Part shown: positions 43,493 to 52,140 of the stretch, piece by piece
How positions within the stretch are numbered: position 1 is the stretch's first letter
Layout: every line of letters starts with the position of its first letter
Origin: an uncultured Catenibacterium sp.
Lineage (GTDB): Bacteria > Bacillota_I > Bacilli_A > Erysipelotrichales > Coprobacillaceae
DNA length: 64,000 nucleotides
Direction: 5' to 3'
Assembly (NCBI GenBank): GCA_900540685.1
Contig: UQGS01000007.1
Coordinates: 1-64,000, forward strand
Translations under genes and position numbers: made by a program
The notes under the pieces: model-generated
What the model was told of the DNA's origin: nothing
The model's input: the letters and a program-made list of their open reading frames with translations, nothing else
The model's database searches: none

Positions 43493-44803
43493 CTATGCCT
43501 TTTCTTTTTCCTTAATAACTAGATCTTCTAACTTATAAATATCCTTAGGACTCATAAATAAGAATACTGCATTATCATATTGTGCTAGTTCCTTAGCACC
43601 TGCTTCATCTTCAGTCACTACTTTAGAACGAGGTAGGTTCTTAGTAATAACACTGACATCAATATCAATGCCTGGTTCCTTTGGTGCATTTGCTGGGAAA
43701 TCTACAAAATATGGATGATCTGCCATATCCATGATTCTTGCATAATCCTTCGCAAATCTTAAACCACGAGAATATCTATCTGGCTGATATACGGCTACAA
43801 TCTGTTTACCAGGGAAACGAGTTCTTGTTTCTTCAATAACATATTTAATAGCAGTTGGATGATGTGCATAATCATCAACATATACGTTATTTCCTACTTC
43901 TTTGACTGCATAACGTCTCTTAGTTCCTTCAAATGTACTTAACTGACTTTGCATATAATCAAAATCCATACCTTCAAGATAACCTAAAGTAATAACACCT
44001 AATGTGTTATAAAGTGTATGCATACCATAGAATGGTAAAGTGAAATGCCCAAAAAGATCGCCATAGATATATACATCAAATGAAAGACCTTTTTCATTAT
44101 TAATTACGTTCTTAGCCTGAACATCATTGCCATCTTTTACACCGAATTTTACAACTCTCTTTGTATAATTCAAATGAGGAAGATGTGGATCATCACCCCA
44201 GATAACAATAGCCTTTTTAGCCTGGTTGGCATATTTTTCAAAAGACTGTTCATACTGTTCCATTGACTTGAAATAGTCTACATGGTCCATTTCAATGTTG
44301 TTGATATAAGAATAATCTGGATGATACCATAAGAAATGATCCTTATATTCGCAACATTCAGCTACAAAGTACTTAGCACCCTTAGTGGCATAACCAGTAC
44401 CATCACCAATTAATACATTTGTCTTATCATAATCTTTAAATAAATGATAAGCCATACCTGTAGTAGAAGTCTTACCATGTGTACCTGCAATACCGATAGT
44501 AATATGATCATCCATAAGCTTAGCTAGGAAATCATAATAGTGGTGAATTGTCACATTAGGATTATCTTCTGCAGCAGCCACTTCTTCATTAGAACGGTCA
44601 AATGCATTCCCTACAATAACATCCATACCGTCTTTAATGTTGTCTTTATTAAATGAATAGATAGGAATATTTCTTTCTCTTAAGCCATCTTCAAGGAAGA
44701 TATACTTATCAATATCACTTCCTGCGACTTCATAACCTAAATCATATAAGATTCTTGCAAGAGAAGCCATTCCTGAACCTTTAATACCTATAAAATAATA
44801 CAT
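43493..44803 (-). CDS. murC: UDP-N-acetylmuramate--L-alanine ligase
   Basis: Adds L-Ala to UDP-MurNAc in peptidoglycan precursor synthesis. The 436-residue chain has an N-terminal Rossmann segment (YFIGIKGSGMASLARIL), the ATP loop GIAGTHGKTSTTGM (about 107-120) and NNIEMDHVDYF. YVDDYAHHPTAIKYV lies in the C-terminal ligase domain. It is first in the murC-ytxG-ytxH-ccpA operon. Confidence 0.97.
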   Translation of the reverse strand: MYYFIGIKGSGMASLARILYDLGYEVAGSDIDKYIFLEDGLRERNIPIYSFNKDNIKDGMDVIVGNAFDRSNEEVAAAEDNPNVTIHHYYDFLAKLMDDHITIGIAGTHGKTSTTGMAYHLFKDYDKTNVLIGDGTGYATKGAKYFVAECCEYKDHFLWYHPDYSYINNIEMDHVDYFKSMEQYEQSFEKYANQAKKAIVIWGDDPHLPHLNYTKRVVKFGVKDGNDVQAKNVINNEKGLSFDVYIYGDLFGHFTLPFYGMHTLYNTLGVITLGYLEGMDFDYMQSQLSTFEGTKRRYAVKEVGNNVYVDDYAHHPTAIKYVIEETRTRFPGKQIVAVYQPDRYSRGLRFAKDYARIMDMADHPYFVDFPANAPKEPGIDIDVSVITKNLPRSKVVTEDEAGAKELAQYDNAVFLFMSPKDIYKLEDLVIKEKEKA

Positions 44804-44879
44804 ATTTTGTCACCTCGATAATATATTAACACAAATTAAATAATGATTACATAGATATCACTTAAAAATGAAAGTATTT

Positions 44880-45506
44880 TCATGAATTGGTAAGAAAAGG
44901 GTCGTCAATCGTAAAAGTTGGTGTATCAAATATGTCACTTTCACGTAAATGAATCGTTAATACCTGTTCAATAGTAAGTCCTATTGTTTCACCATCTTTA
45001 AATGTCACATCATTCATAATAACATAGAGTGCTGTATCTTTAATGAAGTCTAATACTTCCATAGGTTCTCCTATAGAAGTAAGTTCTATTTCATGATAAC
45101 CTAGCTTTTCAAGACCATCTGTATACGCCCCTACCCCATTATCTAATGGATATAAACCAAACCAGATGATGTTGTAAATAGGAAACATATCCTGATCAAT
45201 CATCTTAGCCATTGTTTGATAAAAGGATGGTTCATAGATGACATCATTCATATAAACCCCTACAACATTCTCATCAATATTTGAACATACTTCTTCTACA
45301 AATAAAGGACAGTCTGTCTGAATTGTTTCAATCGTCTTATGGATATGAATCATTCCCCTATGATTTTTAGTACATGCATCTGCCTCTTCCCACATAAAGT
45401 TACTTAAAGCTGCATTAAGACGTACTTCCTCATCTAATGGTTGATTAATATAATCAGCTGTTTCAATTAATGGTTCTTTGACTAATAAAAATACATCTAA
45501 TTCCAT
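44880..45506 (-). CDS. DUF4261-like protein
   Basis: A 208-residue soluble acidic protein resembling the DUF4261 family in its C-terminal half (YHEIELTSIGEPMEVLDFIKD, IGLTIEQVLTIHLRESD). The family has no known function. It is the last gene of a three-gene unit after the HAD and GNAT genes, starting 2 bases after the HAD stop. Confidence 0.6.
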   Translation of the reverse strand: MELDVFLLVKEPLIETADYINQPLDEEVRLNAALSNFMWEEADACTKNHRGMIHIHKTIETIQTDCPLFVEEVCSNIDENVVGVYMNDVIYEPSFYQTMAKMIDQDMFPIYNIIWFGLYPLDNGVGAYTDGLEKLGYHEIELTSIGEPMEVLDFIKDTALYVIMNDVTFKDGETIGLTIEQVLTIHLRESDIFDTPTFTIDDPFLTNS

Positions 45507-45508
45507 CT

Positions 45509-46168
45509 TTACTCTCCCTTAAACAATAAGTCTTCTAACTCTTTTACAGATTCGACATAATAAGTACATTTATTCTTAATATCTTCTTTGATTTCCTTGA
45601 TATCATGAGCCCATCCAGCCCCACATGCATCAACATGTGCATCTCGTGCCATCTGTATACCTGGTAATAAGTCATCTACAAGTAAGACATCTTCTTTACT
45701 TAAATGAAGTTCTTCAATAATGCTTTCAACAGGCCAAATAGATGGTTTTCGCTTTTCAGGAGGTAATTCCCACCCATATACAATAGAAGGCTCAGGTAAG
45801 TCATTATTCTTATAATCACGAATGATTGTATGCTTCATTGAATGAGAAATAACACAGATAATGCCACCTTCATTCACATAACGCCATAACAAATCATGAA
45901 TTCCATCAAAACAGACAGGGGCATGATCACGAATATAAGACTGCCAGTTACTTTCCTGTATATGCATTTCTTCTTCAGTGAACTTTAGTATATCAAAACA
46001 TAATGCAGTGAAACCCGGATTATAATTATACTTAAAATAATCTTCACAAGTCATAGTAACACCTGGACGCAATTTACTTAATGAATCTAAGAATGCAGGA
46101 AAGTTCACTGTACGTGTACTATCTACAATCGTATCATCATGATCTAGTATTAAACATTTATATTTCAT
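45509..46168 (-). CDS. HAD-superfamily hydrolase
   Basis: A 219-residue phosphatase-type HAD protein. Motif I is LILDHDDTIVDSTR (residues 5-18; here DHDDT rather than DxDGT). Motif II lies around CVISHS, a lysine around EKRKPS, and the acidic motif IV is DVLLVDDLLPGIQMA. The cap segment lies between motifs I and II. The substrate is unknown. It overlaps the GNAT gene by 11 bases. Confidence 0.88.
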   Translation of the reverse strand: MKYKCLILDHDDTIVDSTRTVNFPAFLDSLSKLRPGVTMTCEDYFKYNYNPGFTALCFDILKFTEEEMHIQESNWQSYIRDHAPVCFDGIHDLLWRYVNEGGIICVISHSMKHTIIRDYKNNDLPEPSIVYGWELPPEKRKPSIWPVESIIEELHLSKEDVLLVDDLLPGIQMARDAHVDACGAGWAHDIKEIKEDIKNKCTYYVESVKELEDLLFKGE

Positions 46169-46646
46169 TTGTATCTCCTTTTTGATATGCCAAACATGTT
46201 ATACCCTGTGTATTTATTATTTTGCCACACTGTTTAAATCCACAGGATTCTAATAAATTCTGCATAGGAATATTCTTAATTCCTGTATCCATCTTTAAAT
46301 TAGGCATCTGACTATAAGCCCAGTTTAAGATAAACTTGCAGGCACCTTTTACAATATGTGCTGAAACAACACGATGAACAACACCATAAGGTGCATTATT
46401 GAGCCATTGCCCCTCTATTTCCTTATAATCTTGATCTTCTTCTATCGCATAATAGAAAACAGCAGCAATTTGACCTTCATACATACATAAATACATCTTA
46501 TCTATATCTTTAGTAATCAATTCTTTTGAAGGATAACCTACAGGCCATTGATCTTTATTGCCATGATTATCCATGAATATCTTTGCTTCTTTATACAGAC
46601 TCATTATTTCATCTATTTGAGTCCTATCTGCTTTTCTTATTTCCAT
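46158..46646 (-). CDS. GNAT-family N-acetyltransferase
   Basis: A 162-residue acetyltransferase fold. The N-terminal helix pair (ADRTQIDEIMSLYKEAKIFM) and central strands (MYEGQIAAVFYYAIEEDQDY) fit, as does the acetyl-CoA region (RVVSAHIVKGACKFILNWAY) with the GNAT helix. The terminal strand is NLLESCGFKQCGKII. Substrate unknown. It is first in the GNAT-HAD-DUF4261 cluster, which looks like one transcription unit. Confidence 0.85.
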   Translation of the reverse strand: MEIRKADRTQIDEIMSLYKEAKIFMDNHGNKDQWPVGYPSKELITKDIDKMYLCMYEGQIAAVFYYAIEEDQDYKEIEGQWLNNAPYGVVHRVVSAHIVKGACKFILNWAYSQMPNLKMDTGIKNIPMQNLLESCGFKQCGKIINTQGITCLAYQKGDTNEI

Positions 46647-46676
46647 AGTTAACTCCTCTGATTTATATCATAACAC

Positions 46677-46703
46677 AAAAAAAGGTCTGAAAAAATCCAG
46701 ACC
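46677..46703 (-). terminator. Terminator after the 46.7-kb unknown gene
   Basis: GGTCTG/CAGACC stem with an 8-base loop (46684-46703), followed by seven T residues on the minus strand, 7 bases after the stop. Confidence 0.82.
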
Positions 46704-46709
46704 CCCATA

Positions 46710-47249
46710 TTACATAATTTCTACTATTGTTCTTTCTATCGTAACAGATGGATTCTCATCAAAATCATTCAATATATCTTTACCATCATCTATTACATTC
46801 AACGTATCATGTCCTTTATGGATTTCAATTTCCATTGAAAACCAACAATCCTGTTTTTCAAAGCAGAGTTCAAAACCATCAAAATAGAACACAATAGCTT
46901 TCGTCTCCCACATGTCATAATTTTCAGAAAAAGTATGATCATTAACTAGTACAACTTTCTGCACTGGCTCATTAATATATATTTCTTTAATATCATTATT
47001 GAACCTTGGCTCAACTTCTGTCCAATTGGATTTAGAGATACTTAATATAGTTGCTTCACCATCTAATCCAAAATAATCTAATGCCTCATAATCATTCACT
47101 AATTCAAATACCTGTTGATTAATCTCAAATCCCAAGATACCTGTTACAGAATCTGCAATGATAAAATCTGCATGTTTGTATTTTGTGAAAGTATTTCTTA
47201 TAAATGATTTGATCAATTCTGTGTCAAACCTAAAATCATACTGTTTCAT
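46710..47249 (-). CDS. Unknown acidic protein (179 residues)
   Basis: I do not recognise this family. The sequence is rich in aromatic and acidic residues (DYEALDYFGLDGEATILS; YFDGFELCFEKQDCWFSMEI), without signal peptide or membrane segment; alternating beta strands are suggested. Start chosen at 47249 (MKQYDFRF) because AAAAGG lies at proper spacing; a Met six codons earlier is closer to it. It sits 25 bases after the 143-residue unknown gene and may share its transcript. Size and composition resemble orphan immunity-type proteins, a weak impression only. Confidence 0.7.
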   Translation of the reverse strand: MKQYDFRFDTELIKSFIRNTFTKYKHADFIIADSVTGILGFEINQQVFELVNDYEALDYFGLDGEATILSISKSNWTEVEPRFNNDIKEIYINEPVQKVVLVNDHTFSENYDMWETKAIVFYFDGFELCFEKQDCWFSMEIEIHKGHDTLNVIDDGKDILNDFDENPSVTIERTIVEIM

Positions 47250-47274
47250 TATTATTTTCCTTTTCAAAAAGATA

Positions 47275-47706
47275 CTAATTCTTGTTATGAGCTAATCTTA
47301 TCATATTTTCATCTAATGTCGTACGTGAATTTTCCAAATTATATTTTTTAGCCCAATCTTTATAATGCTGATCCATGTATTCCTTCAATTCACTAATCGA
47401 TTTTGTTTTGAATAAATCAACAAGATTCACATCATCAATAATCTTGATGGTTTCATCTAATTTCAAGATAAATTGAGATGCATTCTCAAGATCAAGGATT
47501 TCAAATAAGTAAGTATTTGTAGTATTCACAACATTCGAATCTACATAATAATTAAAATAAATACTCAATACACCCGCATCACGATGTGCCATGAACCCTT
47601 TCATTCCATCTTTTAAAAATCCAACAGAGGGATTATAAATTCTATTAATAGGTAAAATCTTAATGCTTATAATACTGCTTAAAGGAATTAAAACATCTTC
47701 TTTCAA
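47275..47706 (-). CDS. Unknown protein, probably truncated at its N-terminus
   Basis: A 143-residue frame with a possible PH/beta-rich start (DVLIPLSSIISIKILPI) and a helical end. It begins with TTG at 47706, has no ribosome binding site, and has an in-frame TGA only two codons upstream. The terminator of the M24 peptidase lies just 36 bases upstream. This suggests a rearrangement that cut off the native promoter and first codons. Function unknown. Confidence 0.5.
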   Translation of the reverse strand: MKEDVLIPLSSIISIKILPINRIYNPSVGFLKDGMKGFMAHRDAGVLSIYFNYYVDSNVVNTTNTYLFEILDLENASQFILKLDETIKIIDDVNLVDLFKTKSISELKEYMDQHYKDWAKKYNLENSRTTLDENMIRLAHNKN

Positions 47707-47741
47707 TTCATTTCAGTTTTTCAAGAAATCTTTCAGCAAGC

Positions 47742-47777
47742 AAAAAAAAGAATAGCCAGGCAACATCCTAACTATCC
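47742..47777 (-). terminator. Terminator of hisS-aspS-M24 peptidase
   Basis: An 11-bp stem with G-U pairs (GGATAGTTAGG with CCTGGCTATTC; 47750-47777, 6-base loop), followed by eight T residues on the minus strand, 12 bases after the stop. Confidence 0.85.
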
Positions 47778-47789
47778 TTTCTACATGAA

Positions 47790-48863
47790 TTATTCAATTA
47801 TAGTTAATTCCTTTGGATAACTGTTTAATACCTTACATCCATCTTCAGTGACCATAACTAAGTCTTCAATACGAACTCCAAAATCACCCTGTAAATAAAC
47901 ACCAGGTTCAATTGAGAAGATCATACCAGGCTTTGCGATAATATCACTTACAGAAGATACATCACCAAATTCATGGACATCTTTACCAATGAAATGACCT
48001 AAACGATGATTGAATTCTTTACCATAACCTGCTTCAGTAATGATATTTCTTGCAACTGCATCAATTTCAGATAATTTCATACCTGGCTTGATAGCAGCTT
48101 CAGCTGCTTCATTTGCCTTTAATACAAGATTGTATACTTCTTTCTGTTTTTCAGATACTTCTTTATAGAAGAAGGTTCTTGTCATATCAGAACAATATCC
48201 TTTATAGATACATCCCATATCAACGATAATAGAATCTCCTGGCTTTAAACGGCTATCATCGCATGAATGATGAGGGTTAGCTCCATTGGCACCATAACCC
48301 ATGATTGGACTAAATGAATGACCTGATGCACCTAATGACTTGTAATAAGCAAGTAATGCTTCATCCATTTCTATTTCAGTCTTATCTGTTGCAAGTAATC
48401 TTTTTACTTCAGCCATTGCGGTATCATTCATTTCACTTGCTTTAAACATAAGTGCCTTTTCTTCATCATCCTTCTGCATTCTTACTTCATCCACGCATAG
48501 TGATCCTAAAACATATTTAGCGTTAACGCAATCCTGTACAGGAATCAAGAAACGTGCTGGCATATTCTTATCTACACCAATCACCTTGGCATCCTTTAAA
48601 TAATTTGCAAGTAATGCTGGACCATTATCTGTATCATCAAACCAAGTAATAGGCATACCTAAGTCTTCTTCTACATAGAATAAGTTATTGAAGAATAACT
48701 GGTGATTGCCTTTAGATGAAAGAACCATGACATACATTCTTTCACCTGGATGATTGACATAATTTAATAAATAATCGATAGAAACAGGGTCAGTGACTAA
48801 TAAATAGTCAATGCCTCTTTCTTCCATCTTTTCTAATACTTTATTAATTCTCTTCTGATTCAT
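47790..48863 (-). CDS. Xaa-Pro aminopeptidase-like M24 peptidase
   Basis: A 357-residue 'pita-bread' metallopeptidase with an N-terminal creatinase-like domain (about 1-130). The metal ligands are visible as IIVDMGCIYKGYCSDMTRTFF (two Asp), RLGHFIGKDVHE (His), SIEPGVY (Glu) and VRIEDLVMV (Glu). It probably removes N-terminal residues next to proline from peptides. It overlaps the aspS end by 20 bases, so it is co-translated with the synthetases. Confidence 0.92.
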   Translation of the reverse strand: MNQKRINKVLEKMEERGIDYLLVTDPVSIDYLLNYVNHPGERMYVMVLSSKGNHQLFFNNLFYVEEDLGMPITWFDDTDNGPALLANYLKDAKVIGVDKNMPARFLIPVQDCVNAKYVLGSLCVDEVRMQKDDEEKALMFKASEMNDTAMAEVKRLLATDKTEIEMDEALLAYYKSLGASGHSFSPIMGYGANGANPHHSCDDSRLKPGDSIIVDMGCIYKGYCSDMTRTFFYKEVSEKQKEVYNLVLKANEAAEAAIKPGMKLSEIDAVARNIITEAGYGKEFNHRLGHFIGKDVHEFGDVSSVSDIIAKPGMIFSIEPGVYLQGDFGVRIEDLVMVTEDGCKVLNSYPKELTIIE

Positions 48864-50607
48864 ATTCAGTTACCTCGATTCCTAAGTCCTTTAACTGATC
48901 ATTGTCTACTGGTGTAGGTGCTTTAGACATTGGACAAGTTGCACTTGTATTCTTAGGGAAGGCAATAACATCTCTTAAAGAATCACATCCACAAAGTAGC
49001 ATTGCGAAACGGTCTAATCCTAATGCGAATCCAGCATGTGGTGGTGCACCATATCTAAATGCATCCACAAACCAGCCAAACTGTGCATCAATTCTATCCT
49101 GTGTGAATCCTAAAGCCTTGAAGGCACGATCCTGTAATTCTTCTTCATAGATTCTCTGAGATCCACCACCAAGTTCGAAACCGTTTAATACGATATCATA
49201 AGCATCTGCTAAGCAGTTTGCTGGATCTGTATCAATCTTATCTAGATCTGAATCCTTTGGACGAGTGAACGGATGATGCATTGCATAGTATCTTCCATCT
49301 TCTTCAGAATATTCAAACATTGGGAAGTCAACAACCCATAAGAAGTTGAACTGACGAGGATCATATAACTTTAATTCTTTACCTAAATGATTTCTGATTG
49401 CTGCAAGTGCATCACATACAACCATATAATGAGTATCACTGACAAATAGTAATAAGTCTCCTGCTTCAGCATTCATCTTTTCTAATAAAGCACTCATCTG
49501 TTCTTCAGTAAAGAATTTAGCGATAGGACCAGATACACCCTTATCAGTCAATTTCAACCAAGCAAGACCTTTAGCCTTATACTTTTTAGCAAGTTCAGTT
49601 AAAGCATCAATCTTCTTACGTGAATAATTATCTGCTTCACCCTTTACATTAAGACCTTTTACATGTCCTCCTGCTTCTAATGCACTCTTGAATACTGCGA
49701 AGTCAACATCCTTCACTGTTTCGTTTAAGTTTACAAGCTTTAAATCAAAACGTGTATCAGGCTTATCGATACCATAAGTTTCCATTGCATCATGCCATGT
49801 CATTCTTGGGAATGGTAACTGAACATCAATGTTCATAACATCCTTCATAACCTTCTTGATTAAGCCTTCACCAATACCAATCACCTGATCAGTATTCATG
49901 AAACTCATTTCTACGTCTACCTGAGTGAATTCTGGCTGACGATCAGCACGTAAGTCTTCATCACGGAAACATCTCGCAATCTGGTAATAACGTTCAAAAC
50001 CAGATACCATTAATAACTGTTTAAATAACTGTGGAGACTGTGGTAATGCATAGAATGAACCATTATGTACACGTGAAGGGACTAAGAAGTCTCTTGCGCC
50101 TTCTGGTGTAGATTTATTTAAATAAGGTGTTTCAATTTCTACGAATTCTTCACTATCTAAGTATTCATGAATCGCTCTGACAATCTTAGCACGTCTCATG
50201 ATGTTCTTCTGAAGAGCTGGACGTCTTAAATCAAGATAACGATATTTCATTCTTGTTTCTTCTAAGGCATCAGTTTCATCTGCGATAATCATAGGAGTAG
50301 TAGCTGCCTTGTTGACAATCTTTACTTCTTCAGCCTGGATTTCAATATCACCAGTAGGCATATCTGGGTTCTTAGAACTTCTTTCTACGACAGTACCCTT
50401 GATATCAAGAATATATTCGTTCTTAACATCCTTTAACTGTTCATTGAAAGATTCATCAAAGATGACCTGTGTAATACCATGACGGTCTCTTAAGTCTACA
50501 AAGACTAAAGCACCTAAGTTTCTCTTTTTAGCAACCCAGCCAATAAGTTCTACTTTTTTATTGACATCAGTAATTCTTAGTTCTCCATTGTTGTGAGTTC
50601 TATTCAT
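48844..50607 (-). CDS. aspS: Aspartyl-tRNA synthetase
   Basis: Class II synthetase. It has an OB-fold anticodon-binding domain (VELIGWVAKKRNLGALVFVDLRD, about 18-40), motif 2 (FRDEDLRADRQPEFTQ), the bacterial GAD insertion (about 280-410) and motif 3 (GFALGLDRFAMLL). The frame opens upstream at 50637, but the AAGGAG site best serves the ATG at 50607 (MNRTHNNGELR, 587 residues). That overlaps the hisS end by 8 bases, indicating coupling. Confidence 0.97.
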   Translation of the reverse strand: MNRTHNNGELRITDVNKKVELIGWVAKKRNLGALVFVDLRDRHGITQVIFDESFNEQLKDVKNEYILDIKGTVVERSSKNPDMPTGDIEIQAEEVKIVNKAATTPMIIADETDALEETRMKYRYLDLRRPALQKNIMRRAKIVRAIHEYLDSEEFVEIETPYLNKSTPEGARDFLVPSRVHNGSFYALPQSPQLFKQLLMVSGFERYYQIARCFRDEDLRADRQPEFTQVDVEMSFMNTDQVIGIGEGLIKKVMKDVMNIDVQLPFPRMTWHDAMETYGIDKPDTRFDLKLVNLNETVKDVDFAVFKSALEAGGHVKGLNVKGEADNYSRKKIDALTELAKKYKAKGLAWLKLTDKGVSGPIAKFFTEEQMSALLEKMNAEAGDLLLFVSDTHYMVVCDALAAIRNHLGKELKLYDPRQFNFLWVVDFPMFEYSEEDGRYYAMHHPFTRPKDSDLDKIDTDPANCLADAYDIVLNGFELGGGSQRIYEEELQDRAFKALGFTQDRIDAQFGWFVDAFRYGAPPHAGFALGLDRFAMLLCGCDSLRDVIAFPKNTSATCPMSKAPTPVDNDQLKDLGIEVTEYESEEN

Positions 50608-51880
50608 GTTCATGATCTCCTTCATAATGATTTTCAATATAATTTAAGATATCTTCTAATTTAACTTCACTCTGTTCTTTAGAATGATTGCAGCGAATAT
50701 TGACATATTCACCCTTTACTTCATCTTCACCAATAATAATAGAAAGATGTGCACCAAAACGGTCACTAGACTTGAACTGTCCTTTTAAGCCTCTACCTGC
50801 ATAATCCATATCACAAGTAAAGCCGTTTGCTCTAAGCATTGTGATGATCTGCATTGCTAAATCTCTTGCTTCATCACCTAGAGGCATTACATATACATCA
50901 ATACCATTTGCTTCATCTTCTTCATCATCTAATGCAAGCATTAATCTTTCCATACCAAATGCAAAACCTACACCAGGAGTTGCAGGACCACCAAGTTCTT
51001 CTACAAGACCATTGTAGCGTCCTCCACCACCAACAGTAGAACCAGCACCTAGTTTTGGATCATCACTGATGATTTCAAATACTGTATGAGAATAATAGTC
51101 TAATCCTCTTACTAAATTCGTATCTACAACATATTCGATTTCTAAATCATCTAATAAGCTACATACTTTATCGAAATGTGCTTTCGCTTTTTCACTTAAA
51201 TAATCAATTGTACGAGGTGCAGAGGCCATTACTGGGTTCTTTGCATCTACTTTACAATCTAGAATTCTTAATGGGTTCTTTTCAAAACGTGCCTGACAAT
51301 CTTCACATAAATCATTAAGTACTGGTCTGAAATGATCCTTTAAAGCTTCTCTATAAGCTGTTCTTGATTCATCATCACCTAATGAGTTGATATGTAATTT
51401 AATGTTCTTGATGCCAAGTGCTTCTACGATAGTCACTGCCATCAACATACATTCAACATCTACATAGGGTGATTCAACACCTAACATTTCTACACCGAAC
51501 TGGTGGAACTGTCTCTGTCTACCATTTTGTGGACGTTCATATCTGAACATTGGTCCCATATAGTAAACCTTCTGTAGCTTTTCAGGTAAAGCATACATCT
51601 TGTCTTCTACATATGCTCTTGCAATACCTGCAGTGCCTTCTGGTCTTAAAGTAAGAGAACGATCTCCCTTATCCTTAAATGTATACATTTCTTTAGTCAC
51701 TACATCTGTAGTATCACCAACAGCACGAGAGAATAATTCTGTGTGTTCAAAGATTGGTGTACGCATTTCTTTGACGTTGTAATTTGCGGCAACAGTTCTT
51801 AATAGCTGTTCCATTTCAATCCATTTTTCTGAATTTTCAGGGGTAATATCTACTGTCCCTCTTGGTCTATTGTATTTCAT
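50600..51880 (-). CDS. hisS: Histidyl-tRNA synthetase
   Basis: Class II synthetase of 426 residues. It has RPRGTVDITPENSEKW at the N-terminus, LRPEGTAGIARAYVEDK (motif 2 start), RYERPQNGRQRQFHQFGVE, and the histidine-binding motif GLDYYSHTVFE. GVGFAFGMERLMLAL is motif 3, followed by the C-terminal anticodon domain. It is the first gene of hisS-aspS-M24 peptidase, behind a T-box leader. Confidence 0.97.
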   Translation of the reverse strand: MKYNRPRGTVDITPENSEKWIEMEQLLRTVAANYNVKEMRTPIFEHTELFSRAVGDTTDVVTKEMYTFKDKGDRSLTLRPEGTAGIARAYVEDKMYALPEKLQKVYYMGPMFRYERPQNGRQRQFHQFGVEMLGVESPYVDVECMLMAVTIVEALGIKNIKLHINSLGDDESRTAYREALKDHFRPVLNDLCEDCQARFEKNPLRILDCKVDAKNPVMASAPRTIDYLSEKAKAHFDKVCSLLDDLEIEYVVDTNLVRGLDYYSHTVFEIISDDPKLGAGSTVGGGGRYNGLVEELGGPATPGVGFAFGMERLMLALDDEEDEANGIDVYVMPLGDEARDLAMQIITMLRANGFTCDMDYAGRGLKGQFKSSDRFGAHLSIIIGEDEVKGEYVNIRCNHSKEQSEVKLEDILNYIENHYEGDHEHE

Positions 51881-51898
51881 CTTTTCCTCCTTTATAAA

Positions 51899-52100
51899 AT
51901 AAAAAACGTCCTTAATCTAAGGACGTTAATACGCGGTACCACCTTAGTTCATGAATGAATCATGCACTTTACTAGGTTATAACGTAACCAACGTGCTTTT
52001 TTAAAGCATTCTCCAAAGTGTCCCATAACTTCTCATTAGTCATTTCCACCAGCCATGACCTCTCTATGAATGTCCATTATTTAATCTTCTTCACTGAATA
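51899..52100 (-). promoter_or_regulatory. T-box leader of hisS-aspS with overlapping GAC/CAC specifier
   Basis: On the minus strand: stem I with GGCTGGTGGAAA, a specifier loop ATGGGACACUUUGGAG, the T-box TAAGGTGGTACCGCG (51932-51946), then the terminator ACGTCCTTA/TAAGGACGT with TTTTTT (51900-51926). In the register shared by the other three T-boxes here (triplet six bases before UUGGAG) the specifier is GAC, aspartate (52020-52022). CAC, histidine, overlaps it at 52018-52020. Confidence 0.9.
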
Positions 52101-52107
52101 TAAGGTG

Positions 52108-52136
52108 ATTATAAATCAAAAGTATATTTAATTCAA
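52108..52136 (-). promoter_or_regulatory. Promoter of the hisS-aspS T-box transcript
   Basis: TTGAAT (52131-52136), 17-base spacer, TATAAT (52108-52113) on the minus strand, directly after the relA stop. Confidence 0.75.
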
Positions 52137-52140
52137 GTCA

